Source: Cyanobacteria bacterium UBA3301 (GTDB lineage Bacteria; Cyanobacteriota; Vampirovibrionia; Gastranaerophilales; Gastranaerophilaceae). Taken from it: 64,000 nt of DNA. The notes under the pieces are model-generated. The model was not told the origin of the DNA and did no database searches. It worked only from the letters and a program-made list of their open reading frames with translations. This document shows, piece after piece, positions 42,457-50,527 of the stretch (the stretch's first letter is position 1; every line of letters begins with the position of its first letter). The position numbers were made by a program, and so were the translations under genes. Where the stretch lies: positions 1 to 64,000 of the forward strand of contig DESZ01000014.1 of NCBI GenBank assembly GCA_002361485.1, read 5' to 3'.

Positions 42457-44769
42457 TTATAAAATATCTAACGGGTCAACATCAACAGACATTCTTATAT
42501 CTTTAGGCGAGGTGATTTTAGATAAAAAGCTTGAAATAAATTGATGCCCTTTCTGTTCAAGTTTATTCTTAATAATTATTTGAAACCGCCATTGAGAATT
42601 TATTCTCTCAATAACACATGGGGTTGGACCTAAAACATCCAGCCTTTCTCCAAAACCGAATTTTTCAATCATCGTACAAAGCCGCAGAGCAACTTCTTGC
42701 GCAGATTTTTCGGCACGGAATTTATTTTCCGAACTCATTATTATACGTATGATTTGGCTAAACGGCGGATAATCAAAATCTTCACGCGAAACTATTTCTT
42801 TTTTATAAAATTCGTTATAATTTTGAGATTTTGCACTTTCTAGTGCGTAATAATCAGGGTTATATGTCTGGAAAAATACTCTGCCGTTAAATTCACCACG
42901 CCCTGCACGCCCCGCAACCTGTGTCAACAATTGAAATCCGCGTTCTGATGCCCTATAATCAGGCAGATTAAAACTTGCATCCGCAGAAATTACCCCAACT
43001 AAAGTAACATTGGGATTATCCAAACCTTTTGCTATCATTTGCGTTCCGATTAAGATATCAATTTCGCCTTTTTGGAATTTCTCTAAAAGTCTTATATGTT
43101 CACCTTTTCGAACCAATACATCACTGTCTATTCTGGCGATATTATATCCGAGGAAAATTTCTTTAATATATTCTTCAATTTTTTGCGTTCCCGTACCGGA
43201 AGCCTTTAATGCCGTTGAACCGCAGTTTGGACATTCATCGGGAAAATATTGAGCGTGGTTACAGTAATGACATTTTAGCATATTATCTTTTGAATGCCAT
43301 ATCATAGGAATTGCGCAATTCGGACATTCTATAATATGTCCGCAGCCTTGGCATTGAGTGAAAGTTGCATATCCGCGTCTGTTTATTAATAAAATTACCT
43401 GTTGTTTTTTGTCTAATGTTTCTTTAATAGCGGTTTGCAAAGGCTTTGATATCAAATGTTTATACGCGGCCTGACCATATTCCTGCATATTTATAACCGT
43501 TACAGGTGCTACTTTTGCATTATTATAGCGTTTTAACATTTGATACAAATGGTTTGAATTAACCGCATAATAATAACTTGAAATATCAGGAGTGGCAGAA
43601 CCTAAAATCAACGGACAATTATTAAATTCTGCCAATTTTTTTGCAACAAGTCTTGCATCATAGCGAGGTGCAGGTGAAGTTTGTTTATAAGCCCCTTCGT
43701 GTTCTTCATCAATAATTATTAAACCTATATTTTGTAAAGGTGCAAAAACAGCACTCCGCGCACCTGCCAAAATTTTTATCTCATTTTTATAAAGTTTTTG
43801 CCAAACATCATATCTCTCACCTTCCGATATGCTTGAGTGCCAAATAGCAACGTCTTCCGTTCCGAATTTTTTTGCTAAACGTTTGGTCAATTGAGATGCC
43901 AAAGCTATTTCAGGAACTAAAAATAAAACATTTTTGCCTGATTTAATCGTATCATCAATCAGTTTAAAATATACTTCTGTTTTTCCGCTTGCAGTTACGC
44001 CATGAATTAAATATGTTGAATGATTGATGGGTTGTATGGTTGAGGAGTTTTTAATGTCATTTTTTATTTTTTCATATACCGTTTGTTGTAATGAAGATAA
44101 CTCGTTTAACGGTTCTTTTTTGTCGATATTCAAAATATCCAGCGGATTGCGATAGATTTCTTCTTCCATAATTCTTACGCAACCCAAAGCCTCAAGCTTT
44201 TTCATAGTTGCACGGGTTGTTTTTGCAAGTTTCTCAAACGAAACAAGGCTCATTTTGCCTTTTTCTTTTAAAAGTTCAAGTATTTGTAATTGCCTTTTCG
44301 TTGCCCCAAAATCCCTGACATATTCAACCGACAATTCTGTTTTCAAAGATTTTTCAATAAGTTTTAAAGGTATTGCGGCGTTTAAAACTGTTATCAAATC
44401 CGTACAATAATAATTCGCTACCCACTCTAAAAGTTTTAAATAATCGGCAGAGAAAAGAGGGGTTTCTTCTAATATTTTTGTAATCGGTTTTGCCTTAATT
44501 TCAGGGGGTAAATAATTGCTAAAACCTACGCAAAAAGCATTTATCATTCCCTGCCTGCCAAAAGGAACCAGCAATGCCTGACCGATTTTTATTTTATTTT
44601 GAAAATGCAAAGGTATTTCATAGCTGAAAGTACGAACTCCCATCGCCTTGATATTTACAAGACAAACAGCATACTTATATGCTTCGTCACTTGACGGGCT
44701 ATCATCTGAAACTCGCTTTTTTAATGTCAGTTTTTGTTCAAATAATTTGTTTTGAATTACATCAGCCAT
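42457..44769 (-). CDS. priA: Primosomal protein N' (replication restart helicase)
   Basis: 770 residues. The N-terminal 3'-DNA-binding domain includes FSYEIPLHFQNKIKIGQALLVPFG; the winged helix follows. Helicase motifs are LIHGVTASGKTEVY (Walker A), IIDEEHEGAYKQ and LGSATPD. The zinc-binding insert has eight cysteines starting CQGCGHIIECPNC. The C-terminal GTQMIAKGLDNPNVTLVG and QVAGRAGRGE blocks are canonical. A non-conserved segment (NSSTIQPINHSTY) sits directly before Walker A and may derive from a repeat arm. TATAAT lies 6 nt before the ATG without a Shine-Dalgarno. Confidence 0.96.
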   Translation of the reverse strand: MADVIQNKLFEQKLTLKKRVSDDSPSSDEAYKYAVCLVNIKAMGVRTFSYEIPLHFQNKIKIGQALLVPFGRQGMINAFCVGFSNYLPPEIKAKPITKILEETPLFSADYLKLLEWVANYYCTDLITVLNAAIPLKLIEKSLKTELSVEYVRDFGATKRQLQILELLKEKGKMSLVSFEKLAKTTRATMKKLEALGCVRIMEEEIYRNPLDILNIDKKEPLNELSSLQQTVYEKIKNDIKNSSTIQPINHSTYLIHGVTASGKTEVYFKLIDDTIKSGKNVLFLVPEIALASQLTKRLAKKFGTEDVAIWHSSISEGERYDVWQKLYKNEIKILAGARSAVFAPLQNIGLIIIDEEHEGAYKQTSPAPRYDARLVAKKLAEFNNCPLILGSATPDISSYYYAVNSNHLYQMLKRYNNAKVAPVTVINMQEYGQAAYKHLISKPLQTAIKETLDKKQQVILLINRRGYATFTQCQGCGHIIECPNCAIPMIWHSKDNMLKCHYCNHAQYFPDECPNCGSTALKASGTGTQKIEEYIKEIFLGYNIARIDSDVLVRKGEHIRLLEKFQKGEIDILIGTQMIAKGLDNPNVTLVGVISADASFNLPDYRASERGFQLLTQVAGRAGRGEFNGRVFFQTYNPDYYALESAKSQNYNEFYKKEIVSREDFDYPPFSQIIRIIMSSENKFRAEKSAQEVALRLCTMIEKFGFGERLDVLGPTPCVIERINSQWRFQIIIKNKLEQKGHQFISSFLSKITSPKDIRMSVDVDPLDIL

Positions 44770-44775
44770 GATTTA

Positions 44776-44781
44776 ATTATA
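44776..44781 (-). promoter_or_regulatory. -10 box of priA, leaderless
   Basis: Perfect TATAAT ending 6 nt before the priA start codon; the -35 is weak and there is no ribosome site. Confidence 0.6.
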
Positions 44782-44869
44782 GCAAAAAATTTACTTGCTA
44801 TAAAAAATCATGCGAACAAGCACTCACACTGTTCGCATGATTTTTTATATATATTTTTTACTCAAATTA

Positions 44870-45442
44870 CTACGCATCAAAAATTTTTGAAATGCCTTTG
44901 GCTCTATCGACTGCAGCTTCTAATTCCCAAACTTTGTCGCCTGCGGCTCTTAATGCCGGAATTACTGTCCTTTCCGGGTAATTCTGTTCAATATCTCTCA
45001 ATTCTTTGTTTGCTTGACGAGTTTTAAGAGGGATAACTACTTTTCTGGCAATAAAGCGTTTTAATTTTGTATCACAGCATTTTGTAAATTCAGCTAATTC
45101 CTCCTCATATTTAGTTTGAATTTTTTCCCTGTGGCTTTTAAAAAATCCATCTGCGGCAAATCCCCAATTAAAACCGTAAGGAGTTTTTTCATAGCCTAAT
45201 GTATCTACACCTTTTTTGGGCACGATATTAAATTCCAAAACATTATCGCCGCGACTAGGTCTTGGTGAAGATTTTGCAACGATATCAAAATACTTTGATT
45301 TTGATTGTTCTTTTACAAATGCATCTAATGCTACAGTATAGACCTGTTTTTCTAATATTTTCATAGCTTCTGCGGACGGCTTAATAAACGCCATACCAAA
45401 AGCCGGGGTCGTATTTACGGGGGTTATGTTTCTTATTTCCAT
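44870..45442 (-). CDS. Hypothetical protein with N-terminal PAFG motif
   Basis: 190 residues, helical, no signal peptide or membrane span. The N terminus reads MEIRNITPVNTTPAFGMAFIKPS; a short N-terminal segment ending in a hydrophobic-Phe-Gly motif also appears in the HD protein at 53747. The rest is charged and helical (EKIQTKYEEELAEF, RQANKELRDIEQN). AAGGAG precedes the ATG. Lineage-type orphan; function unknown. Confidence 0.65.
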   Translation of the reverse strand: MEIRNITPVNTTPAFGMAFIKPSAEAMKILEKQVYTVALDAFVKEQSKSKYFDIVAKSSPRPSRGDNVLEFNIVPKKGVDTLGYEKTPYGFNWGFAADGFFKSHREKIQTKYEEELAEFTKCCDTKLKRFIARKVVIPLKTRQANKELRDIEQNYPERTVIPALRAAGDKVWELEAAVDRAKGISKIFDA

Positions 45443-45517
45443 TTTATCTCCTTTATTTATTACTGTTCACCTGATATAATAAGTCACTAAAAAAAAATTT
45501 TGCTAAACAGTGTAATA

Positions 45518-46972
45518 CTATTTTACAAAACTTAAAATATTATCTATTTTACTTTGATTGTCAGATTCAACATAAATTCTTAACAAAGGTTCAGTACCGG
45601 ACGGACGAACCAAAATCCAAGTTTTTTTATCTTCAAGGTAAAGTTTTATGCCGTCTTTATCATCTTTTTTGATAATTTTCATGCCTGCAATTTCATCCAT
45701 TGTATTAAATTTTTCAATAGAAGTTTTCACGATATCAAAATTATCCAATTTTTTATCAACACGAGTATTTATAAATTCACATCCGACAAAATCTTTGAGT
45801 TCCTGTTGTAATTCAACTAACGATTTTCCTTCAAACGCCATTACTTCTACTATCAACATATTTGCCAAAATGCCGTCTTTTTCCGGAATATGTCCCTGAA
45901 TACTCAAACCGCCTGATTCTTCACCCGCGATTATCGGATTATATTTTCTCATAGCTTCGCCGACATGCTTAAATCCGACAGGGGTTTCAATAACATCAAT
46001 GCCTAGTTTTTCACAAACAATATCAAGCATTAAACTGCCTGCAACGGTTTTTACAAAGCAGCCGCTATACCCTTTGTTATTTTTTAAATGCATTAACAAT
46101 ATAGCTAAAATCTCATTCGGAGAAACATATTCACCGTTTTCGTTTATTACGCCGAATCGGTCGGCATCTCCGTCATTTGCAAGAGCTATGTAGAAGGCAG
46201 AAGGGCAAGAAGGCGGGAAGGCAGGGCTTTTACCGTTTATAGTCTGATTTCCTAACCTCTTGACCTCTTGACCTCTGTATCTGACATATTCAATCGCTTC
46301 TTTCATATACTGCGGTTTAGGTTCGGGCATTCCTCCGCCAAAATTCTTATCATGATACATGTGAATTGCATCAAAATTTATATTGTGCATTGATAATAAT
46401 TTATCAAAATAACCGATACTTGAACTGTACAAACCGTCAAAAAGTATATGAGAACCGGTCAAGTTTTCTCTTATTTTTTGAAAGTCAATTATTTCATTTA
46501 TTTTATGGAAATAATTACGCGAAAAATCGGTATATATGAGTTTACCCTTAATTTGAGATGTTATTTCACTGCCTAAATTTGAAACAATTTCATCCGTAAT
46601 TTCTTTTGTAGCAGGTCCCGCATAATCAGGTATAAACTTTATCCCTAAGTATTCCGGCGGATTGTGAGATGCGGTAAACATTATTGCACAAGCATCACGC
46701 AATTTAGCATTATAAGCCAAAACAGGCGTCGGAACAATTTTATCACTGTACAAAACCTTAAATCCCATATCCTTTAATAAATTTGCGCTCAACAAAGAAA
46801 ATTCATCAGCCATATTGCGAGGATCATAACCGATTATAATAGTTTTGTATATTCCGTAATTATCAAAAACATATTTCCCGATTGCTTTTGTTACAAGTTC
46901 AACATTTTCTTTGTTGAAATCTTTTCCGACAATTGCACGCCATCCGTCTGTACCAAATTTTATTTCGCTCAT
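45518..46972 (-). CDS. Phosphoglucomutase/phosphomannomutase with in-frame repeat insertion
   Basis: 484-residue alpha-D-phosphohexomutase. Catalytic Ser102 in FTASHNPPEYLG, metal loop D267-G-D-A-D271 (NDGDADRFGV), sugar loop GEESGGLS, and phosphate-binding RPSGTEPLLRIY are all present. Residues about 232-261 (YRGQEVKRLGNQ ... PSCPSAF) match no part of the family and are encoded exactly by a 90-nt palindromic repeat at 46191-46279, placed just before the metal loop. The frame stays open across it, so the enzyme may tolerate the insert as a surface loop. AAGGAAAAG precedes the ATG. Substrate (glucose, mannose or glucosamine phosphate) is undecided. Confidence 0.9.
   Translation of the reverse strand: MSEIKFGTDGWRAIVGKDFNKENVELVTKAIGKYVFDNYGIYKTIIIGYDPRNMADEFSLLSANLLKDMGFKVLYSDKIVPTPVLAYNAKLRDACAIMFTASHNPPEYLGIKFIPDYAGPATKEITDEIVSNLGSEITSQIKGKLIYTDFSRNYFHKINEIIDFQKIRENLTGSHILFDGLYSSSIGYFDKLLSMHNINFDAIHMYHDKNFGGGMPEPKPQYMKEAIEYVRYRGQEVKRLGNQTINGKSPAFPPSCPSAFYIALANDGDADRFGVINENGEYVSPNEILAILLMHLKNNKGYSGCFVKTVAGSLMLDIVCEKLGIDVIETPVGFKHVGEAMRKYNPIIAGEESGGLSIQGHIPEKDGILANMLIVEVMAFEGKSLVELQQELKDFVGCEFINTRVDKKLDNFDIVKTSIEKFNTMDEIAGMKIIKKDDKDGIKLYLEDKKTWILVRPSGTEPLLRIYVESDNQSKIDNILSFVK
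46191..46279 (-). repeat. 90-nt palindromic element inside the phosphohexomutase gene
   Basis: Read on the minus strand: AGAGGTCAAGAGGTCAAGAGG, centre with CTATAAACGGTAAAAGC, then CTGCCTTCCCGCCTTCTTG. It matches the rplX-rplN element almost base for base in the right arm and is in frame with the host gene. Confidence 0.8.
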
Positions 46973-46994
46973 CTCTTTTCCTTCTATTTTCTGT

Positions 46995-47000
46995 TATAAT
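46995..47000 (+). promoter_or_regulatory. -10 box of pheA
   Basis: TATAAT 28 nt before the pheA start; the -35 is not clear. The divergent mutase promoter must overlap it. Confidence 0.45.
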
Positions 47001-47027
47001 TGTAAATGAAATAAGCAAGAGGTGCAA

Positions 47028-47894
47028 ATGGAAAATTTTGATTTGGTAAAAAACATTGCATATTTAGAGCCTGAAAATTCGTTTTCCGCAATGGCTATGG
47101 ATGAATTTTGCACAATGTACGATTTAAAATGTTTTACAACTCCGTTAACTAATATTAAACAAATTGTCGAATACGTTGAACAAAATCCTGACACGCTCGG
47201 AGTTTTACCTGTTGAAAACACTTTAGACGGAACTATCCGAGAATCTTTAGATTGCCTTATTATGGCAAAAAATCCTAACATCCGAATTATCGGAGAACTT
47301 ATTTTACCGATTGAATACTGTTTATTATCAAAAACAACCGAATTATACAGTATAACAAACCTTATAGCTTCCCCGAGAATGATTGCAAAATGTCAGGATT
47401 TTATAAAAAACGAAATGCCTATGCACCATACAATAATTGAAGCTGCATCAATGTTTGAAGCAGCAGACGATTTGAGAAACCATAATCTTACTTATGCTTC
47501 AATAGGCAATCGCCGAATTGCACAAAATTGTATGCTCAATATCCTGAAAGAAAATATTCACGACGACAAAAACAACAAAACAAGATATATTTTAATCGGA
47601 GATGTCGAAACCACACCGACAGGAAAAGATAAAACCACAGTGGCTTTCCGTACTAACAATACTCCGGGGGCATTATTAAAAATCCTAAATATTTTCTTGG
47701 AAAATAATATCAATTTAACCTACATTTCATCCCAACCTTCAAAAACCAATCCTGATGAATACATTTTTATAGTAAATTTTGAAGGTCATATCCAAAATAA
47801 AAACATGTTAAAAGCTATTGATGAAATTAAACCGAAAACTTCGTATTTCAGATATTTAGGCTCATACAAAACCGGAATTGAGGTGAAATTATGA
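47028..47894 (+). CDS. pheA: Prephenate dehydratase with ACT domain
   Basis: 288 residues, converts prephenate to phenylpyruvate in phenylalanine synthesis. The catalytic bilobal domain has LGVLPVENTLDGTIRESLD (family SxxGxxENT-like block) and ASIGNRRIAQ; the C-terminal regulatory ACT domain has TNNTPGALLKILNIF and LTYISSQPSKTNPDEYIFIVNFEG, the ESRP-type phenylalanine site. AGAGG lies 5-6 nt before ATG 47028; an upstream GTG overlaps it. The stop overlaps the next gene's ATG. Confidence 0.9.
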   Translation: MENFDLVKNIAYLEPENSFSAMAMDEFCTMYDLKCFTTPLTNIKQIVEYVEQNPDTLGVLPVENTLDGTIRESLDCLIMAKNPNIRIIGELILPIEYCLLSKTTELYSITNLIASPRMIAKCQDFIKNEMPMHHTIIEAASMFEAADDLRNHNLTYASIGNRRIAQNCMLNILKENIHDDKNNKTRYILIGDVETTPTGKDKTTVAFRTNNTPGALLKILNIFLENNINLTYISSQPSKTNPDEYIFIVNFEGHIQNKNMLKAIDEIKPKTSYFRYLGSYKTGIEVKL

Positions 47895-49219
47895 AAATTA
47901 ATAAAAAATTATTTTTTATAACTTTTTTATTTTCGATTTGTTTATTTTTATGCAGCCCTCCGACTCTTTCAAAAAGTGCAGAAAACCATTACCAATTTGC
48001 AAAAGTACAAAGTAATCTATCCGTTAACGGGTGTCCGTTAAAACTTAAAGACGGCAGAGTTTTAATATTAGGTGTTCATGAGAATTATATATATTATCCG
48101 AAACGAAATACATTTAAAGAAATCAAACCTGTTCCTTACGGTTTTGCATACATTAGCAACGGATACACTTTTCCTGCGGTTGTCTTAAACGATGGGAATG
48201 TCTTAATTATAGGTAATAGCGATAATGATATTTATAATAAACTACAAAAAGAATTATCTCCGTTACTTATGGAGAAATTCAAAAATGATATTATAAAAAC
48301 AAATAAATACAATTATCTCAGTTTGTTACCCGAAGAAAAAAATATGGTTGTACTAAAAGAATACAAAAGTTTTTTAAAACTACCTGAAAACGAAAAAATA
48401 AAAATATATATGCCAATACTTGAAGATAATCCGGAATTATTAAAAAAATACAATGAATATAAATTTATAAGCGAAGACTCGAAAAAAGCATTATTATTCA
48501 ACCCCAAAACAGAAACTTATACCCAAATAGACAAGTTCCCTGTTGATATGCGTTCAACCGCAAATATTTCACCTGTATTAAAGCAAAATGGTGATGTCCT
48601 TCTTTTTGTAGGAACAGGTGAGACTGTATTATTTAATCATTCGGATAAAAGTTTCTCTATATTAAATGATACAAAGCAAAAAATATATAATAATTTGGTA
48701 ATTCAATTAAATAATAACACTCTCTTTATTCTTACAAGTAACAAAAGTTATAAATTATACGATACTGAGAAAAATACTTATTCTGATGAAATATTTTTCC
48801 CTGATGAAATCAGTTGGTCAACTGAATATATTAAATTAGATGATGAACACCTTGTCGTTATAGGGAATATAAAAAATCAAAAAGTTTTTATCTTTAATCC
48901 GTTTACAAAAGAGGTAAAACCACTGGCACAATTTTCTTTTGCAAGGTCAATAAATCCTGATATGCCGATAAGACCTGTTATAACTACTGACGGAAAACTT
49001 ATAATATTTGGCGGATTTAAAAATGAATATGAGAACAATTTTAATATGTTTGATACAACACTCAAAATATCAGATAATGCTGAGATTATTGATATACAAA
49101 ACGGCTCAACGAAACTAATCAAAATGATTTATAAACACGCAGGCAATCGCAGTGTAATTCTTAATGACGGCAGAATACTTATATTCGGCGGAATTAATAA
49201 TGAAATCCTTATCCCGTAA
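47891..49219 (+). CDS. Secreted kelch-like beta-propeller protein
   Basis: 442 residues with an N-terminal signal peptide (KKLFFITFLFSICLFLCSPPTLS). Kelch-type blades recur: LKDGRVLILG, LNDGNVLIIG, TTDGKLIIFGG, LNDGRILIFGG, each a DGxxLIxG strand pair, which suggests a galactose-oxidase-like propeller. A helical insertion (about residues 110-195, rich in Lys/Glu) interrupts the propeller. There is no catalytic hint; carbohydrate or protein binding at the surface is plausible. ATGA overlap with pheA implies translational coupling, although the functions look unrelated. Confidence 0.75.
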   Translation: MKINKKLFFITFLFSICLFLCSPPTLSKSAENHYQFAKVQSNLSVNGCPLKLKDGRVLILGVHENYIYYPKRNTFKEIKPVPYGFAYISNGYTFPAVVLNDGNVLIIGNSDNDIYNKLQKELSPLLMEKFKNDIIKTNKYNYLSLLPEEKNMVVLKEYKSFLKLPENEKIKIYMPILEDNPELLKKYNEYKFISEDSKKALLFNPKTETYTQIDKFPVDMRSTANISPVLKQNGDVLLFVGTGETVLFNHSDKSFSILNDTKQKIYNNLVIQLNNNTLFILTSNKSYKLYDTEKNTYSDEIFFPDEISWSTEYIKLDDEHLVVIGNIKNQKVFIFNPFTKEVKPLAQFSFARSINPDMPIRPVITTDGKLIIFGGFKNEYENNFNMFDTTLKISDNAEIIDIQNGSTKLIKMIYKHAGNRSVILNDGRILIFGGINNEILIP

Positions 49220-49244
49220 TTATTCAAACACTTTTATACTCTCA

Positions 49245-49274
49245 TTCGACAAATTTACGAATTTATATTAAAAT
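49245..49274 (+). promoter_or_regulatory. Promoter of the HEPN/MNT pair
   Basis: TTCGAC (49245-49250), 18-nt spacer, TAAAAT (49269-49274), 27 nt before the start. The same TTCGACAAAT -35 block occurs before obgE. Confidence 0.55.
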
Positions 49275-49301
49275 ACAAAGGTTAGATAAAAGAGTGAATT
49301 T

Positions 49302-49709
49302 ATGAAAAATATTCGTTGGATACAAAGATTTGAAAATTTTAAAGAAGCTAATAAAAATTTAGCAGACACGATAGCTTGCATTAAAGAAAACGGAATAAAT
49401 AAAATTTATACTATGGCTATTATACAAGCTTTTGAGATGAGTTTTGAACTTGGCTGGAAAACAATGAAAGACTACCTTGAATATAACGGAACCCAAACAC
49501 AAACCCCAAGACAAACAATAAAAGATGCCTTTTCTTCAGAACTTATTTTAAAAGGACAAGAATGGATTGACATGATGGAAGCCAGAAATAAAACTTCTCA
49601 CACATATAAAGAAGACTATGCTAAAGAAACCGCAGAAAATATTTTAAATATATACTATCCGCTATTAATGGATTTGGAAAAAACATTAAAGGCTAAAATC
49701 GATGAATAA
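49302..49709 (+). CDS. HEPN-domain protein, HI0074 family (probable toxin)
   Basis: 135 residues, four-helix HEPN fold of the nucleotidyltransferase-substrate-binding type: RWIQRFENFKEANKNL, FEMSFELGWKTMKDYLEYNG, and the RNase-type motif R95-N-K-T-S-H100 (R-x4-H). It overlaps the MNT gene by 8 nt. In this family the HEPN protein is an RNase toxin and the partner MNT neutralises it by nucleotidylation; that role is inferred from the family. Confidence 0.85.
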   Translation: MKNIRWIQRFENFKEANKNLADTIACIKENGINKIYTMAIIQAFEMSFELGWKTMKDYLEYNGTQTQTPRQTIKDAFSSELILKGQEWIDMMEARNKTSHTYKEDYAKETAENILNIYYPLLMDLEKTLKAKIDE

Positions 49710-49998
49710 GTTCGGATTACCGCAAAAAACATACACCATTATAAAAGAATATTTGAAACAAATAAAAGAAATTGAAAATGTTAAGATATTTGGTTCAAGA
49801 GCGAGAGGAAATTTTAAACCGTATTCGGATATCGATTTGGTTTTATATGGCAAAAATATTAATGAAAAATTGATTCTTCATATATCAACAGAACTTGATG
49901 AACTGCCGACTCCGTATAAATTCGATATTATTGATTATAAAACTATAGATAATGAAAACTTAAAAACTATTATTGATACTGAATCCCTTGATTTCTAA
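49702..49998 (+). CDS. MNT-domain minimal nucleotidyltransferase (probable antitoxin)
   Basis: 98 residues; pol-beta-type motif G31-S-R-A-R-G then SDIDLVLYG with metal ligands D43 and D45. It starts inside the HEPN gene, so the two are co-translated in 1:1 ratio. Antitoxin role assigned by analogy with known HEPN-MNT modules. Confidence 0.85.
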   Translation: MNKFGLPQKTYTIIKEYLKQIKEIENVKIFGSRARGNFKPYSDIDLVLYGKNINEKLILHISTELDELPTPYKFDIIDYKTIDNENLKTIIDTESLDF

Positions 49999-50114
49999 AT
50001 TTTTAATCAACATTTAATAATATCTTTGTGACAAATAATTCTATTTTATCATAATATTCCAAGGCTTTAGTATTTTTTGTTTTTACTATATCTATTAATG
50101 GTTTTATGTAAGAA

Positions 50115-50306
50115 TTGTTTTTATATTTTAAATCATCTGATAGAAAAAACCTCTCGCAAGCTCAACTTGCAGAGTTAGTTGATTTAAGCCCTACATCAAT
50201 TACCTCGATAGAAAAAGGCAGACAAATACCAAATGCGATAAATTTATATTTAATCGCAAAAGTTTTGGAAGTGGATATAAACGACTTGTTTAAAGGGATT
50301 GAGTAA
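50115..50306 (+). CDS. Short XRE-type HTH protein, possibly N-terminally truncated
   Basis: About 63 residues; LSQAQLAELVDLSPTSITSIEKGRQIPNAINLYLIAKVL is a clear HTH of the Cro/C1 type. No ATG is available: the frame opens at TTG 50115 and the expected first helix is abnormal, while an ATG 9 nt upstream is followed at once by a stop. Either a TTG start or a decayed regulator. It follows the HEPN/MNT pair by about 115 nt and might once have regulated it. Confidence 0.5.
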   Translation: MFLYFKSSDRKNLSQAQLAELVDLSPTSITSIEKGRQIPNAINLYLIAKVLEVDINDLFKGIE

Positions 50307-50337
50307 AGTATATTGTAATGCCGACCATACATTTATA

Positions 50338-50483
50338 GACTTTAAGTCGGATGTCTGATAGGTCCTTTTCTGGTTTTAGTATTTATTACAGCTGTACAAT
50401 TAAAAAAAAAATAATTAATTCAGATAAAGAACTTAACTGACTTAACTGACTTAACTGACTTTACGGACTTATCAGACTTTTAA
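50338..50483. repeat. Palindromic element with 9-10-nt tandem units (upstream of obgE)
   Basis: Left arm GACTTTAAGTCGGATGTCTGATAGGTCC (50338-50364, given in two parts: GACTTTAAGTCGG and ATGTCTGATAGGTCC). Right arm contains three direct ACTTAACTG units followed by GACTTTACGGACTTATCAGAC; GTCTGATAAGTCC on its complement matches the left arm. An AT-rich loop lies between. Confidence 0.6.
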
Positions 50484-50491
50484 CTGCTCCA

Positions 50492-50521
50492 TTCGACAAA
50501 TCGGCATGTTTGTATTAGCAT
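50492..50521 (+). promoter_or_regulatory. Promoter of obgE, leaderless
   Basis: TTCGAC (50492-50497), 18-nt spacer, TAGCAT (50516-50521), then 6 nt to the ATG; no Shine-Dalgarno. Confidence 0.6.
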
Positions 50522-50527
50522 CATTGT

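Noticed and set aside
50433..50462. CRISPR-like short direct repeats (ACTTAACTG units)
   Set aside because: Units are adjacent without spacers and belong to one arm of a palindrome.
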